This document shows, one piece after another, positions 41,149 through 49,103 of a stretch of 64,000 nucleotides of DNA. The DNA comes from Flavonifractor sp. An82 (GTDB lineage Bacteria > Bacillota > Clostridia > Oscillospirales > Oscillospiraceae), in assembly GCF_002159265.1 (NCBI RefSeq), contig NZ_NFHG01000001.1, positions 434,001 through 498,000 of the forward strand, read 5' to 3'. A program made the position numbers and the translations under genes. The notes beneath the pieces are model-generated. The model did not search any database. It worked only from the letters and a program-made list of their open reading frames with translations, and had not been told where the DNA came from. The first letter of the stretch is position 1. The number at the start of each line of letters is the position of its first letter.

Positions 41149-41615
41149 GACGGGGCAGTAGGACCGGTAGCGCCTGCGGCGCCGTCCGCACCAGCAGGGC
41201 CAGTGGGACCAGTAGGACCGGTAGGCCCGGTGGCCCCCGCAGTGCCGTCAGGGCCGGGAATGCCCTGAGGACCGGTGGGTCCGGTGGCGCCGTCAGGGCC
41301 GGGGATGCCCTGGGGACCGGTGGGCCCGGTAGCCCCAGCCGCGCCGGTGGGTCCGGTGGGACCGGGAGTGGCAGGACCGGTGGGACCAGTGGGACCGGCA
41401 GCGCCGGTAGGACCGGTGGGGCCAGGTGCGCCGGAGCCGGCAGGCCCGGTGGGACCGGTGGCACCTGCAGGTCCGGTTGCCCCGGTGGGGCCGGTAGGCC
41501 CGGGCACGGGGCAGGGAGGGGGACAGGGCGGCGGGCAGCAGCCCGGCGGACAGCAGCAGGCAGCGCCCTCCTGTTTCCGTCTCCACTCCCGATCAGAGGG
41601 AAGATAGTGGTTCAT
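41149..41615 (-). pseudogene. Collagen-like Gly-X-Y protein, 5' fragment
   Basis: The N-terminal part begins [17 protein letters not shown], continues with a Cys/Pro-rich segment ([19 protein letters not shown]) and then about 38 Gly-X-Y triplets, mostly GPT, GAT, GPA and [15 protein letters not shown] lies before ATG 41615. The frame enters the mobile element after GATGPTAPS. Such Cys/Pro-rich, collagen-like proteins resemble exosporium or surface filament proteins of spore formers; location in the spore coat is inference. The 3' part is at 27010-27288. Confidence 0.9.
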
Positions 41616-41727
41616 ATTGTACTCCTTTATCCGCTTGGCTTGTGGCTGTGCCACATGACAGCCTATGCATACCACAGGCCGCCGGTGCCTCCGGAAAAGC
41701 CATAGTAAAAAAGTAGGGGAAAGGGGG

Positions 41728-41760
41728 TTGACAAGACTAACTGTAACTGGTATAGTTACA
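41728..41760 (+). promoter_or_regulatory. Thioredoxin operon promoter with overlapping palindromic operator
   Basis: TTGACA (41728) and TATAGT (41751) are 17 bases apart. The perfect palindrome TGTAACT-GGTAT-AGTTACA (41742-41760) covers the -10 box. A further AGTTACA-like half-site follows at 41770-41777. An Rrf2-type regulator is encoded in the operon and is a natural candidate to bind it. Confidence 0.75.
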
Positions 41761-41845
41761 CTAGAAAGTGAAACAAATAAAGTTACAGATAAAAGCATAA
41801 GATAAATTGGGCCCACGGCCTGACACAACAGAAAGGAAGATGGAT

Positions 41846-42160
41846 ATGACTCCCATTACCATTACCAAAGCCAATTTTGAAGAAGTGGTGCTTCACTCCG
41901 ACAAGCCGGTGCTGGTGGACTTCTGGGCCCCCTGGTGCGGCTACTGCCGCCGGATCAGCCCGGTGCTGGACCAGATCGCCCAGCAGTTTGACGGCCAGCT
42001 GGTGGTGGGCAAGATCAACATTGACGAGGAGCCCGGCCTGGAGGAGCAGTTTGAGGTGGAGGTCATTCCCACCCTGTTCCTCTTCAAGAACGGGGAGACG
42101 GGGGAGCCCATCGTGAACCCCGGCTCCAAGGCTCAGATCATCGACTGGATGGGACTGTAA
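41846..42160 (+). CDS. trxA: Thioredoxin
   Basis: A 104-residue thioredoxin with active site FWAPWCGYC near residue 30 (Tyr in place of the usual Pro of CGPC) and the cis-Pro motif [13 protein letters not shown]. It supplies reducing power to cytoplasmic proteins and probably to the CcdA-TlpA fusion encoded downstream. I prefer ATG 41846; ATG 41840 is possible. Next comes trxB after 15 bases. Confidence 0.94.
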   Translation: MTPITITKANFEEVVLHSDKPVLVDFWAPWCGYCRRISPVLDQIAQQFDGQLVVGKINIDEEPGLEEQFEVEVIPTLFLFKNGETGEPIVNPGSKAQIIDWMGL

Positions 42161-42175
42161 AAGGAGGCGGACGGC

Positions 42176-43093
42176 ATGGCGCATTATGAAATTCTCATCG
42201 TAGGGGGTGGCCCCGCCGGCTACACGGCGGCCCTGTATGCCGCCCGCAGCGGCCGCAGGACAGCGGTGGTGGAGAAGCTGTCTCCCGGCGGGCAGATGGC
42301 CACCACCTCCACCATTGACAACTATCCCGGCTTCCCCGAAGGGGTGGACGGCTTCGAGCTGGGGGAGAAGATGGAGCAGCAGGCCCGGAAGTACGGGGCG
42401 GAGACCATTTACGCCGAGGTCACCGGGGCGGAGCTGACCGCGGTGCCCAAGGTGCTCCACACCAGCGAGGGAGATTTTACCGCCGACGCGGTGATCCTGG
42501 CCACCGGGGCCTACCCCCGGGAGCTGGGACTCCCCGGCGAGAGCGAGCTGCGGGGGAGGGGCATCGCCTACTGCGCCGCCTGCGACGGTATGATGTACCG
42601 GGGCAAGGTGGTGGCAGTGAACGGCGGCGGCAACACCGCCGTGGAGGACGCCCTCTATCTCTCCAAGCTGTGCAGCAAGGTGTACCTCATCCACCGGCGG
42701 GACAGCCTGCGGGCCTCGGCGGTGTACCACAAGGCCCTGGAGGAGGCGGGGGTGGAGATCATCTGGAACTCCCGGGTCACAGCCCTGCGCAAGGAAAAGC
42801 GCCTGACAGGGATTGAGCTGGAGAACGTGGTCACCGGCGAGAAAAGTGAGCTGGCCTGCGACGGCCTCTTCGTGGCGGTGGGCCGGGTGCCCGACACCGC
42901 CCTCTTCGCCGGACAGGTGGAGACCGACCAGGCGGGCTACCTGGTGGCCGATGAGAGCTGCCGTACCAGCGTGCCCGGGGTGTTTGCCGCCGGAGACGTG
43001 CGTACCAAGGCCCTGCGGCAGGTCATTACCGCCGCCGCCGACGGTGCCAGCGCGGCCCACTGGGCGGAAGAGTATCTGCTGAAACGAGTGTAA
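42176..43093 (+). CDS. trxB: Thioredoxin reductase
   Basis: A 305-residue flavoprotein. The FAD motif GGGPAGYTAALYAARSG lies at the N terminus, the redox-active pair is YCAACDG (about residue 137), the nucleotide-binding loop is NGGGNTAVEDALYLS and the closing FAD motif is GVFAAGDVRTKALRQV. It lacks any fused extra domain. It reduces TrxA with NADPH or possibly ferredoxin; the pyridine-nucleotide loop was not analysed in detail. AAAGGAGG stands before the ATG. Confidence 0.94.
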   Translation: MAHYEILIVGGGPAGYTAALYAARSGRRTAVVEKLSPGGQMATTSTIDNYPGFPEGVDGFELGEKMEQQARKYGAETIYAEVTGAELTAVPKVLHTSEGDFTADAVILATGAYPRELGLPGESELRGRGIAYCAACDGMMYRGKVVAVNGGGNTAVEDALYLSKLCSKVYLIHRRDSLRASAVYHKALEEAGVEIIWNSRVTALRKEKRLTGIELENVVTGEKSELACDGLFVAVGRVPDTALFAGQVETDQAGYLVADESCRTSVPGVFAAGDVRTKALRQVITAAADGASAAHWAEEYLLKRV

Positions 43094-43109
43094 AGGGGAA
43101 ATCCATGTC

Positions 43110-43544
43110 ATGAACGGCCTGTTTTGCGTGGCGGTCCACGCCCTCATTTATCTGGACAAGCGGGGGTGCATGCTCTCCAGCGAGGAGCTGGCGGCCAACA
43201 TCTGCACCAACCCGGCCCGGGTGCGCAAGGTGATGGCCAAGCTGAAAAAGGCGGGGCTGGTGACCACCCGCACCGGCACCGACGGGGGCTACCAGCTGAC
43301 CGCCGATCCCGCCGCCCTCACCCTGGACGTGGTGGCCGACGCCCTGGCGGTCCGCTTTGTGGAGCCCGCCTGGCACAGCGGCGGCGGGGTGGACTGCGGC
43401 TGCATGGTGGCCTCCGGCATGGCCGGGGTGATGGATCACCTCTTTGACGATCTGGACGGCCGGTGCAGGGCCCGTCTGGCCCAGCTCCGCCTCACCGACC
43501 TGGAGGGGCAGCTGGAATCCATACAAAAAGGAGAGACCCTATGA
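43110..43544 (+). CDS. Rrf2 family transcriptional regulator
   Basis: A 144-residue protein with the Rrf2 winged helix (residues 3-65; VAVHALIYLDKRG, SSEELAANICTNPARVRKVMAKLKKAGLV, GTDGGYQL). Two Cys in DCGCM (about residues 95-97) could bind a cofactor or sense thiols, though the IscR three-Cys spacing is not matched. Placed within a thioredoxin operon, it is probably a redox-responsive autoregulator of the palindrome at 41742. Its stop overlaps the next start (ATGA). Confidence 0.88.
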   Translation: MNGLFCVAVHALIYLDKRGCMLSSEELAANICTNPARVRKVMAKLKKAGLVTTRTGTDGGYQLTADPAALTLDVVADALAVRFVEPAWHSGGGVDCGCMVASGMAGVMDHLFDDLDGRCRARLAQLRLTDLEGQLESIQKGETL

Positions 43545-44818
43545 ATTTGCAGCTGGAAACCGGTGTACCGGTGCTCACCGTCTTTCTGCAGGGCCTGCTC
43601 AGCTTCTTTTCCCCCTGTGTGCTCCCTCTGGTGCCCCTCTATGTGGGCTATCTGGCGGGGGGCGCCCGGACGGTGGATGAGAAGGGCAATATCCGCTACC
43701 CCCGGGGGAAGGTGCTGATCAACACCCTGTTCTTCGTTGTGGGCATCAGCTTTGCCTTCTTTGTGCTGGGTCTGGGCTTTACCGCCGCCGGCCGCTTCTT
43801 TAGCGGACACCAGACCCTCTTTGCCCGGATCAGCGGAATCATCATGATCCTCTTCGGCGTCTACCAGTTCGGCTTCTTCGGCAAGGCTGCCGCCCTGGAG
43901 ACCGAGCACCGCCTGCCCTTCCGGCTGGAGCGGTGGTCCATGAATCCCCTGGTGGCCCTGGTGCTGGGCTTCACCTTCAGCTTTGCCTGGACCCCCTGCG
44001 TGGGGCCCACCCTGGGGGGCGTGCTGCTGATGGCCTCCTCCGCCGCCAGCGCGGCCAAGGGCTTTCTGCTCATCGCGGTGTACACCGCCGGCTTTGTCAT
44101 CCCCTTCCTGGCGGTGGGCGTCTTCACCGGTACGGTGCTCAACTTCTTCAAAACCCACCAGAAGGTGGTCAAGTATACCGGCAAGGTGGGGGCGGCCCTG
44201 CTCATCCTGATGGGCATCATGACCCTCACCGGCTTTATGAACGGAATTACCGGCTATCTGTCCGGGGTAGGCGGGGGGAGCGCCGGGGCGGAGACGCCCA
44301 ACCAGAGCGAGAGCGTCACCCCCAGCCCGGAGGCCTCGGAAAGCCCCTCGCCGGAGCCCTCGGCCAGCCAGCAGCCCCAGACGGTGGCGGCCCCCGACTT
44401 CACCCTCACCGACCAGTACGGCAACACCCACACCCTGTCCGACTACAAGGGCAAGACGGTGTTCCTCAACTTCTGGGCCACCTGGTGCGGCCCCTGCAAA
44501 AGTGAGATGCCCGACGTTCAGGCGCTGTACGAGGCCTATGACGAAAACGCCGGGGACCTGGTGGTGCTGGGGGTGGCCAACCCCGGCGTTCAGGACGTGT
44601 CCCAGGACGAGGTGGAACAGTTTCTGACGGATCACGGCTACACCTTCCCGGTGCTGATGGACACCACGGGGCAGGTTTTCGCCTGGTACGGCATTTCCGC
44701 CTTTCCCACCACCTTTATGATCGACGCAAACGGCAACGTGTACGGCTATGTGCCCGGGGCCATGTCGGCGTCCATTATGGAGTCGGTGGTGCAGCAGACC
44801 ATGGACAGTGTAAATTAA
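43541..44818 (+). CDS. CcdA-type thiol transporter fused to TlpA/ResA-like thioredoxin domain
   Basis: A 425-residue membrane protein. Residues 1-240 form a CcdA/DsbD-gamma-like unit with six or so membrane segments and its two redox Cys in FFSPCVLPLVP and AWTPCVGPT. A Ser/Pro/Glu-rich linker (about residues 248-285) leads to an extracytoplasmic TlpA-like domain (residues 287-425) with FWATWCGPCKSEMP and a cis-Pro in SAFPTTFMID. It would carry electrons from cytoplasmic thioredoxin to the outer face. AAAGGAG precedes the ATG. Confidence 0.93.
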   Translation: MNLQLETGVPVLTVFLQGLLSFFSPCVLPLVPLYVGYLAGGARTVDEKGNIRYPRGKVLINTLFFVVGISFAFFVLGLGFTAAGRFFSGHQTLFARISGIIMILFGVYQFGFFGKAAALETEHRLPFRLERWSMNPLVALVLGFTFSFAWTPCVGPTLGGVLLMASSAASAAKGFLLIAVYTAGFVIPFLAVGVFTGTVLNFFKTHQKVVKYTGKVGAALLILMGIMTLTGFMNGITGYLSGVGGGSAGAETPNQSESVTPSPEASESPSPEPSASQQPQTVAAPDFTLTDQYGNTHTLSDYKGKTVFLNFWATWCGPCKSEMPDVQALYEAYDENAGDLVVLGVANPGVQDVSQDEVEQFLTDHGYTFPVLMDTTGQVFAWYGISAFPTTFMIDANGNVYGYVPGAMSASIMESVVQQTMDSVN

Positions 44819-44825
44819 AGCAGGG

Positions 44826-44853
44826 AAGAGCGGCGCATGGCGCCGCTCTTTCT
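44826..44853 (+). terminator. Intrinsic terminator of the thioredoxin operon
   Basis: AGAGCGGCGC, a three-base loop and its complement followed by TTTCT. Confidence 0.8.
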
Positions 44854-44865
44854 GGTTTTGGGGCG

Positions 44866-44894
44866 TTGTCATTTTCCCTGGTTTCTGGTATGAT
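44866..44894 (+). promoter_or_regulatory. Predicted sigma-A promoter of tgt
   Basis: TTGTCA and TATGAT are 17 bases apart, 32 bases before the tgt start. Confidence 0.75.
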
Positions 44895-44926
44895 AAATAA
44901 CACTTGCAAAATAAAGGGGTTTTACT

Positions 44927-46057
44927 GTGTTTGAAGTGATCAAGACCGAGGGCAAGGCCCGCCGGGGCGTCTTTACCTGCGCCCACGGCACCGTGCAGAC
45001 GCCGGTTTTCATGAATGTAGGCACTCAGGGGGCCATCAAGGGGGCCCTGTCCGCCTTTGACCTGAAGGACATCGGCTGTCAGGTGGAGCTGTCCAACACC
45101 TACCACCTCCACCTGCGGCCCGGCGACCAGGTGGTGCGCCAGATGGGAGGGCTCCACAAATTCATGCGGTGGGACGGGCCCATCCTCACCGACTCCGGCG
45201 GGTTCCAGGTGTTCTCCCTGTCCGGCCTGCGGAAGATCAAGGAGGAGGGGGTCACCTTCGCCTCCCACATCGACGGCCGCCGCATCTTCATGGGCCCCGA
45301 GGAGTCCATGCAGATCCAGTCCAACCTGGGCAGCGACATCGCCATGGCCTTTGACGAGTGCGTGGAGAACCCGGCCACCTATGAGTACGCCAAAGCCTCC
45401 TGCGAGCGCACCCTGCGGTGGCTCCAGCGGTGCAAGGCGGAGCACGACCGGCTCAACGCCCTGCCCGACACGGTGAATCCCCATCAGATGCTCTTCGGCA
45501 TCAACCAGGGGGCCACCTTCCCCGATCTGCGGATCTGGCACATGAAGGAGACCGCCAAGATCGACTGCGAGGGCTACGCCATCGGCGGCCTGGCGGTGGG
45601 GGAGCCCACCCAGGTGATGTACGACATCATCGACGCGGTGGAGCCTTATATGCCCCAGGACAAGCCCCGGTATCTCATGGGTGTGGGTACTCCCTCCAAC
45701 ATCATCGAGGGCGTGGCCCGGGGGGTGGACTTCTTCGACTGTGTCATGCCCGCCCGCAACGCCCGCCACGCCAAGCTGTTCACCTGGTCGGGGGCCATGA
45801 ACATCCGCAACGAGAAGTACAAGACCGACGAGCGGCCCGTCGACCCCGACTGCGACTGCCCGGTGTGCCGGAACTTCTCCCGGGCCTACCTGCGCCACCT
45901 CTTTGTGGCGGACGAGATGCTGGCCATGCGCCTGGCGGTGATGCACAACCTCTATTTCTACAACAAGCTGGCCCAGCGCATCCGGGACGCCCTGGACGCC
46001 GGTGAATTTGCCGCCTTCCGGGCGGAATATTCCGAGAAACTGGCCGGCCGTATCTGA
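44927..46057 (+). CDS. tgt: Queuine/preQ1 tRNA-guanine transglycosylase
   Basis: Tgt exchanges guanine-34 of GU(N) tRNAs for preQ1. The 376-residue TIM barrel has the substrate motif LTDSGGFQVFSLSGL with its catalytic Asp, GINQGATFPDLR, the second Asp in DFFDCVMPARNARHA and the zinc site with DCDCPVCRNFSRAYLRHLF plus a later His. It starts at GTG 44927 behind AAAGGGG. queA lies 22 kb upstream and acts next in the pathway; most Firmicutes have them together. Confidence 0.96.
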   Translation: MFEVIKTEGKARRGVFTCAHGTVQTPVFMNVGTQGAIKGALSAFDLKDIGCQVELSNTYHLHLRPGDQVVRQMGGLHKFMRWDGPILTDSGGFQVFSLSGLRKIKEEGVTFASHIDGRRIFMGPEESMQIQSNLGSDIAMAFDECVENPATYEYAKASCERTLRWLQRCKAEHDRLNALPDTVNPHQMLFGINQGATFPDLRIWHMKETAKIDCEGYAIGGLAVGEPTQVMYDIIDAVEPYMPQDKPRYLMGVGTPSNIIEGVARGVDFFDCVMPARNARHAKLFTWSGAMNIRNEKYKTDERPVDPDCDCPVCRNFSRAYLRHLFVADEMLAMRLAVMHNLYFYNKLAQRIRDALDAGEFAAFRAEYSEKLAGRI

Positions 46058-46086
46058 AACAATTTGTGAAAGATAGGGAAAAACTC

Positions 46087-46115
46087 TTGTCAAAACCTGC
46101 AAATCGTTTTATAAT
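46087..46115 (+). promoter_or_regulatory. Predicted sigma-A promoter of yajC
   Basis: TTGTCA and TATAAT are 17 bases apart, 49 bases before the yajC start. Confidence 0.82.
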
Positions 46116-46164
46116 GTCCCATTGATGACGCACAGCGTCAAAGTAAAAATCGGAGGGGATTGTA

Positions 46165-46527
46165 TTGACAGCACAGATCACCAATGCGATGTTGTCCAGC
46201 ACCACAAGCGGAACGGGTAGTATGTTGAGCATGATCATTCCTCTGGTGCTCCTGGTCGCGGTGTTTTACTTCCTGCTGATCCGGCCCGAGAACAAGAAGA
46301 AGAAGGAAGCCGCCAAGATGCGCTCCGAGCTGACCGTGGGTGACCAGATCACCACCATCGGCGGCGTTGTGGGCACCATCTGCGCGGTGAAGGAGAACAC
46401 CATCGTGATCGAGACCAGCTCTGATCGCGTGCGCATGGAGTTCACCAAGTGGGCTGTGTCCACCCGCGGCACTCAGACTGCTGAGGACGGCGCTGGCGAG
46501 TCCAAGGACGCCAAGGACAAGAAGTAA
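46165..46527 (+). CDS. yajC: Preprotein translocase subunit YajC
   Basis: YajC is a small SecDF-associated membrane protein. The 120-residue product has one membrane segment (residues 19-37) followed by the family motif FLLIRPENKKKKE and VGDQITTIGGVVGTI. It appears to start at TTG 46165, with GGAGGGG six bases upstream; a later ATG would leave a shorter N terminus. tgt-yajC order is conserved in bacteria. Confidence 0.95.
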   Translation: MTAQITNAMLSSTTSGTGSMLSMIIPLVLLVAVFYFLLIRPENKKKKEAAKMRSELTVGDQITTIGGVVGTICAVKENTIVIETSSDRVRMEFTKWAVSTRGTQTAEDGAGESKDAKDKK

Positions 46528-46533
46528 TAAGAA

Positions 46534-46588
46534 ACGCCCTCCCGGCATAGGTTTCATCAGGAACCTGTGGCAAGGGAGGGTGTTTTTT
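46534..46588 (+). terminator. Interrupted-stem terminator after yajC
   Basis: CGCCCTCCC pairs with GGGAGGGTG through an inner AGGTTTC/GGAACCT stem, followed by TTTTTT. The 3' arm also supplies the ribosome site of the next gene. Confidence 0.72.
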
Positions 46589-47014
46589 ATGCGGAAAAAG
46601 GAGGAAGACCAGGGGGCGAAGCTGCTGCGCTGCGCCCTTGGCATCCTGTTGGGGGGCCTGCTGGCCCTGGGGGTGTGCCTGCTGTTCCTGCTGGGCATGT
46701 CCATGGCCATCTCCGGCGGCGTGCTGGGCATGGAGCTGACCTACCAGATCACCATTGTGGGCTGCGTACTGGGCGGCTTCTGCGGGGGCCTGCTGACGGT
46801 GAGGCGCTGCGGCGGCGGTCTGGCCGCCGGTCTGCTCACCGGGGCAGTGCTCTTTCTGCTGGTGCTCACCCTGGGGGCCCTGTGCTTCCGGGACGTGTCC
46901 CTGGAGGCGGGGGGCATCGGCCTGCTGTGCGGGGCCCTGTGCGGCGGGGCGGCCGCCGGCCTGGTGGGGAGCGGCAGCACCGGGGGCAAACGGAAAAAAC
47001 GCAGAAAGCGTTGA
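46589..47014 (+). CDS. TIGR04086 family membrane protein
   Basis: A 141-residue protein with four hydrophobic segments (about residues 15-37, 46-68, 74-96 and 103-122), a Gly-rich centre and a Lys/Arg-rich tail (GKRKKRRKR). TIGR04086 proteins are found in Clostridia between yajC and the SCIFF genes, as here; no function is known. GGGAGGG from the preceding hairpin lies eight bases before ATG 46589. The stop codon overlaps the scfA promoter. Confidence 0.85.
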   Translation: MRKKEEDQGAKLLRCALGILLGGLLALGVCLLFLLGMSMAISGGVLGMELTYQITIVGCVLGGFCGGLLTVRRCGGGLAAGLLTGAVLFLLVLTLGALCFRDVSLEAGGIGLLCGALCGGAAAGLVGSGSTGGKRKKRRKR

Positions 47015-47039
47015 AATCGGAAAGACCCTATGGTATAAT
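47011..47039 (+). promoter_or_regulatory. Predicted sigma-A promoter of scfA
   Basis: TTGAAA and TATAAT are 17 bases apart, overlapping the end of the TIGR04086 gene and 33 bases before scfA. Confidence 0.85.
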
Positions 47040-47072
47040 GTCCTAAAGTCTCTATTTGGGAGGGAAATCAGA

Positions 47073-47213
47073 ATGAAGCATATCAAGACGCTCAACGGCG
47101 CTACTCTGAAGAAGAGCGCCGCCCACGGCGGCTGCGGCGAGTGCCAGACCTCCTGCCAGTCCGCCTGTAAGACCTCTTGCACCGTGGCCAACCAGAAGTG
47201 CGAGAACCGGTAA
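47073..47213 (+). CDS. scfA: Six-cysteine peptide SCIFF (RiPP precursor)
   Basis: A 46-residue peptide that begins MKHIKTLNGATLKKS. Its core holds six Cys within 24 residues, in CGECQTSCQSACKTSC and then one in QKCENR. This is the SCIFF ('six Cys in forty-five') family, one of the most widely conserved peptides of Clostridia. The radical SAM partner forms a Cys-Thr thioether. GGGAGGG precedes the ATG. The biological role of the product is unknown. Confidence 0.95.
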   Translation: MKHIKTLNGATLKKSAAHGGCGECQTSCQSACKTSCTVANQKCENR

Positions 47214-47227
47214 CACACAAAAAGGCA

Positions 47228-47252
47228 AGGGTGGGCTGCTAGCCCACCCTTT
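47228..47252 (+). terminator. Hairpin between scfA and scfB
   Basis: GGGTGGGCT and AGCCCACCC form a perfect stem with a two- to four-base loop, followed by TTTGC. It probably ends most transcripts and lowers maturase expression relative to the peptide. Confidence 0.7.
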
Positions 47253-47281
47253 GCTATGCTCTGAGGAAGGAACAAAAATTT

Positions 47282-48661
47282 ATGGTACATACCTTTCAGT
47301 GCCTCGGCGTGCGCATCGCCGTGGATGTGAACAGCGGCGCCGTCCACGTGCTGGACCAGCTGACCTATGATCTGCTCTCCGCTCTGGCGGAGCGGGAGGA
47401 AAACGGGGAGAGCCTGGGGGGCGGGCTGCCTGCCTGGGCCGCCGAAGCCCTGCCCCAGTACGACCCCGCCGCCCTGGCCGAGGCTTGGGGGGAGCTGCAG
47501 GGTCTGAAGCAGGAGGGCCTGCTCTTTGAGGCCGACGACTACATCGACCGGGACAAGGCCGCCTCCATGCAGCAGCAGGCCCTGGTGAAGGCCCTGTGCC
47601 TCCACGTGTCCCACGACTGCAACCTGCGGTGCAAGTACTGCTTCGCCTCCACCGGCGACTTCGGCACCGGCAAGCGGATGACCATGGACATCGACACCGC
47701 CAAGCAGGCCATCGATTTTGTCATTGCCAAGTCGGGCAAGCGCCGCAATATCGAGGTGGACTTCTTCGGCGGCGAGCCCCTGATGGCCATGGACACCGTC
47801 AAGGCCACCGTAGAGTACGCCCGGTCCATCGAGAAGGAGCATGACAAGTGCTTCCGCTTCACCATGACCACCAACGGCGTGCTGCTGGACGACGAGAACA
47901 TCGAGTACATCAACCGTGAGATGTCCAACGCGGTGCTCTCCCTGGACGGCCGCAAGGAGGTCAACGACGACCTGCGGCCCACCATCAACGGCAAGGGCTC
48001 CTACGACGTCATCGTGCCCAAGTTCAAAAAGCTCATCGCCGGCCGGGATACCAAGGACTACTACCTGCGGGGCACCTTCACCCGCTACCACAAGGACTTC
48101 GCCGAGGACGTGATGGCCCTGGCCGCCATCGGCAAGAACGTCTCCGTGGAGCCGGTGGTGGGGAAGGAGACCGATCCCTACGCCATTCAGGAGTCCGACC
48201 TGCCCGAGCTGAAGGCCGAGTATGAGCGCCTGGCCGAGTACCTGAAGGACCACCGGGAGACCAACTTCTTCCACTTCAACGTGGACCTTCAGCAGGGCCC
48301 CTGCGTCATCAAGCGGCTGCGGGGCTGCGGCGCCGGCTGCGAGTACGTGGCCGTCACCCCCGACGGAGACATCTACCCCTGCCACCAGTTCGTGGGCAAC
48401 GAGGAGTACAAGCTGGGCAGCGTGAAGGACGGCTCCTTCGACAGCAGCCTGTCCTCCAAGTTCGCCGGCCTCAACGTGTACACCCGTGAGGAGTGCTCCC
48501 ACTGCTGGGCCCGGTTCTACTGCTCCGGCGGCTGCTCGGCCTCCAATCTGCTTGTCGGCGGCGACATAAAGCACCCCCACAAGGTGGGCTGCGAGCTGGA
48601 GCGCAAGCGGCTGGAGTGCGCCATCGCCCTCAAGGCCATCGACGCCGGTATGGCCGACTGA
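47282..48661 (+). CDS. scfB: SCIFF maturase, radical SAM / SPASM
   Basis: The enzyme forms a thioether bond in ScfA. The 459-residue protein has an N-terminal peptide-binding (RRE-like) domain (residues 1-90), the radical SAM motif CNLRCKYC (about residue 117), a TIM barrel with DFFGGEPLMAM, and a C-terminal SPASM domain whose Cys ligands include GCGAGCEYV, YPCHQF, CSHCWARFYCSGGC and a late VGCELE. It lies 69 bases after scfA. The family is well studied biochemically; the partner peptide is adjacent. Confidence 0.95.
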   Translation: MVHTFQCLGVRIAVDVNSGAVHVLDQLTYDLLSALAEREENGESLGGGLPAWAAEALPQYDPAALAEAWGELQGLKQEGLLFEADDYIDRDKAASMQQQALVKALCLHVSHDCNLRCKYCFASTGDFGTGKRMTMDIDTAKQAIDFVIAKSGKRRNIEVDFFGGEPLMAMDTVKATVEYARSIEKEHDKCFRFTMTTNGVLLDDENIEYINREMSNAVLSLDGRKEVNDDLRPTINGKGSYDVIVPKFKKLIAGRDTKDYYLRGTFTRYHKDFAEDVMALAAIGKNVSVEPVVGKETDPYAIQESDLPELKAEYERLAEYLKDHRETNFFHFNVDLQQGPCVIKRLRGCGAGCEYVAVTPDGDIYPCHQFVGNEEYKLGSVKDGSFDSSLSSKFAGLNVYTREECSHCWARFYCSGGCSASNLLVGGDIKHPHKVGCELERKRLECAIALKAIDAGMAD

Positions 48662-48713
48662 GCCGATTACAAAACGTAATTATACCATCTGTAATCATTG
48701 TAATCAACGCAGC

Positions 48714-48760
48714 AAGCCCTGTCTCTCGAGGCTCAAACCCTTGGGAGACAGGGCTTTTTT
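48714..48760 (+). terminator. Intrinsic terminator after scfB
   Basis: AAGCCCTGTCTC and GAGACAGGGCTT form a 12-base-pair stem around a 17- to 18-base loop, followed by TTTTTT. Confidence 0.85.
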
Positions 48761-49103
48761 GCTGCCGCCAGCCGGAGCGGGGGAGAGGGCGGACCCTGAT
48801 GGACCGGACAGAATGAAGGGGGCGCTTTGCGGCTCCTGGCGAGCTGAAAAGTAGGATCACTTTACAGAAAAGGAAGGCTGAAATACGTTGTCGGGCAAGG
48901 GAAACACCCCGCCGGCAGCTGTTTTGCTTACGAGATTTACATAATACAGTTCACATAAATATATGGCATAATCACCAAAAATCACTTTTTTCCTTGCCGC
49001 GCCTTGCACAATGTCTGCCATTCAGGTATAGTTATAATCAGAAATGAACAAGCGGGTCTGAAAATGTGGTCTTGTGCATAGGCTTTTCCGGGAGGTGAAG
49101 GAT
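48761..49103. other. Intergenic region before the SpoIIM-like gene
   Basis: No gene is seen. The last 150 bases are AT-rich (near 48940-49050) with several weak promoter-like boxes such as CATAAT and TATAAT, but none has a well-placed partner that I would trust. Confidence 0.4.

Noticed and set aside
41160..41520. Plus-strand Gly/Pro/Val repeat frame
   Set aside because: It is the complement of the collagen-like coding strand; start codon, ribosome site and N-terminal head are all on the minus strand.
43436..46102. 888-codon minus-strand frame opposite the CcdA-TlpA and tgt genes
   Set aside because: It is antisense to well-supported genes and shows no domain.
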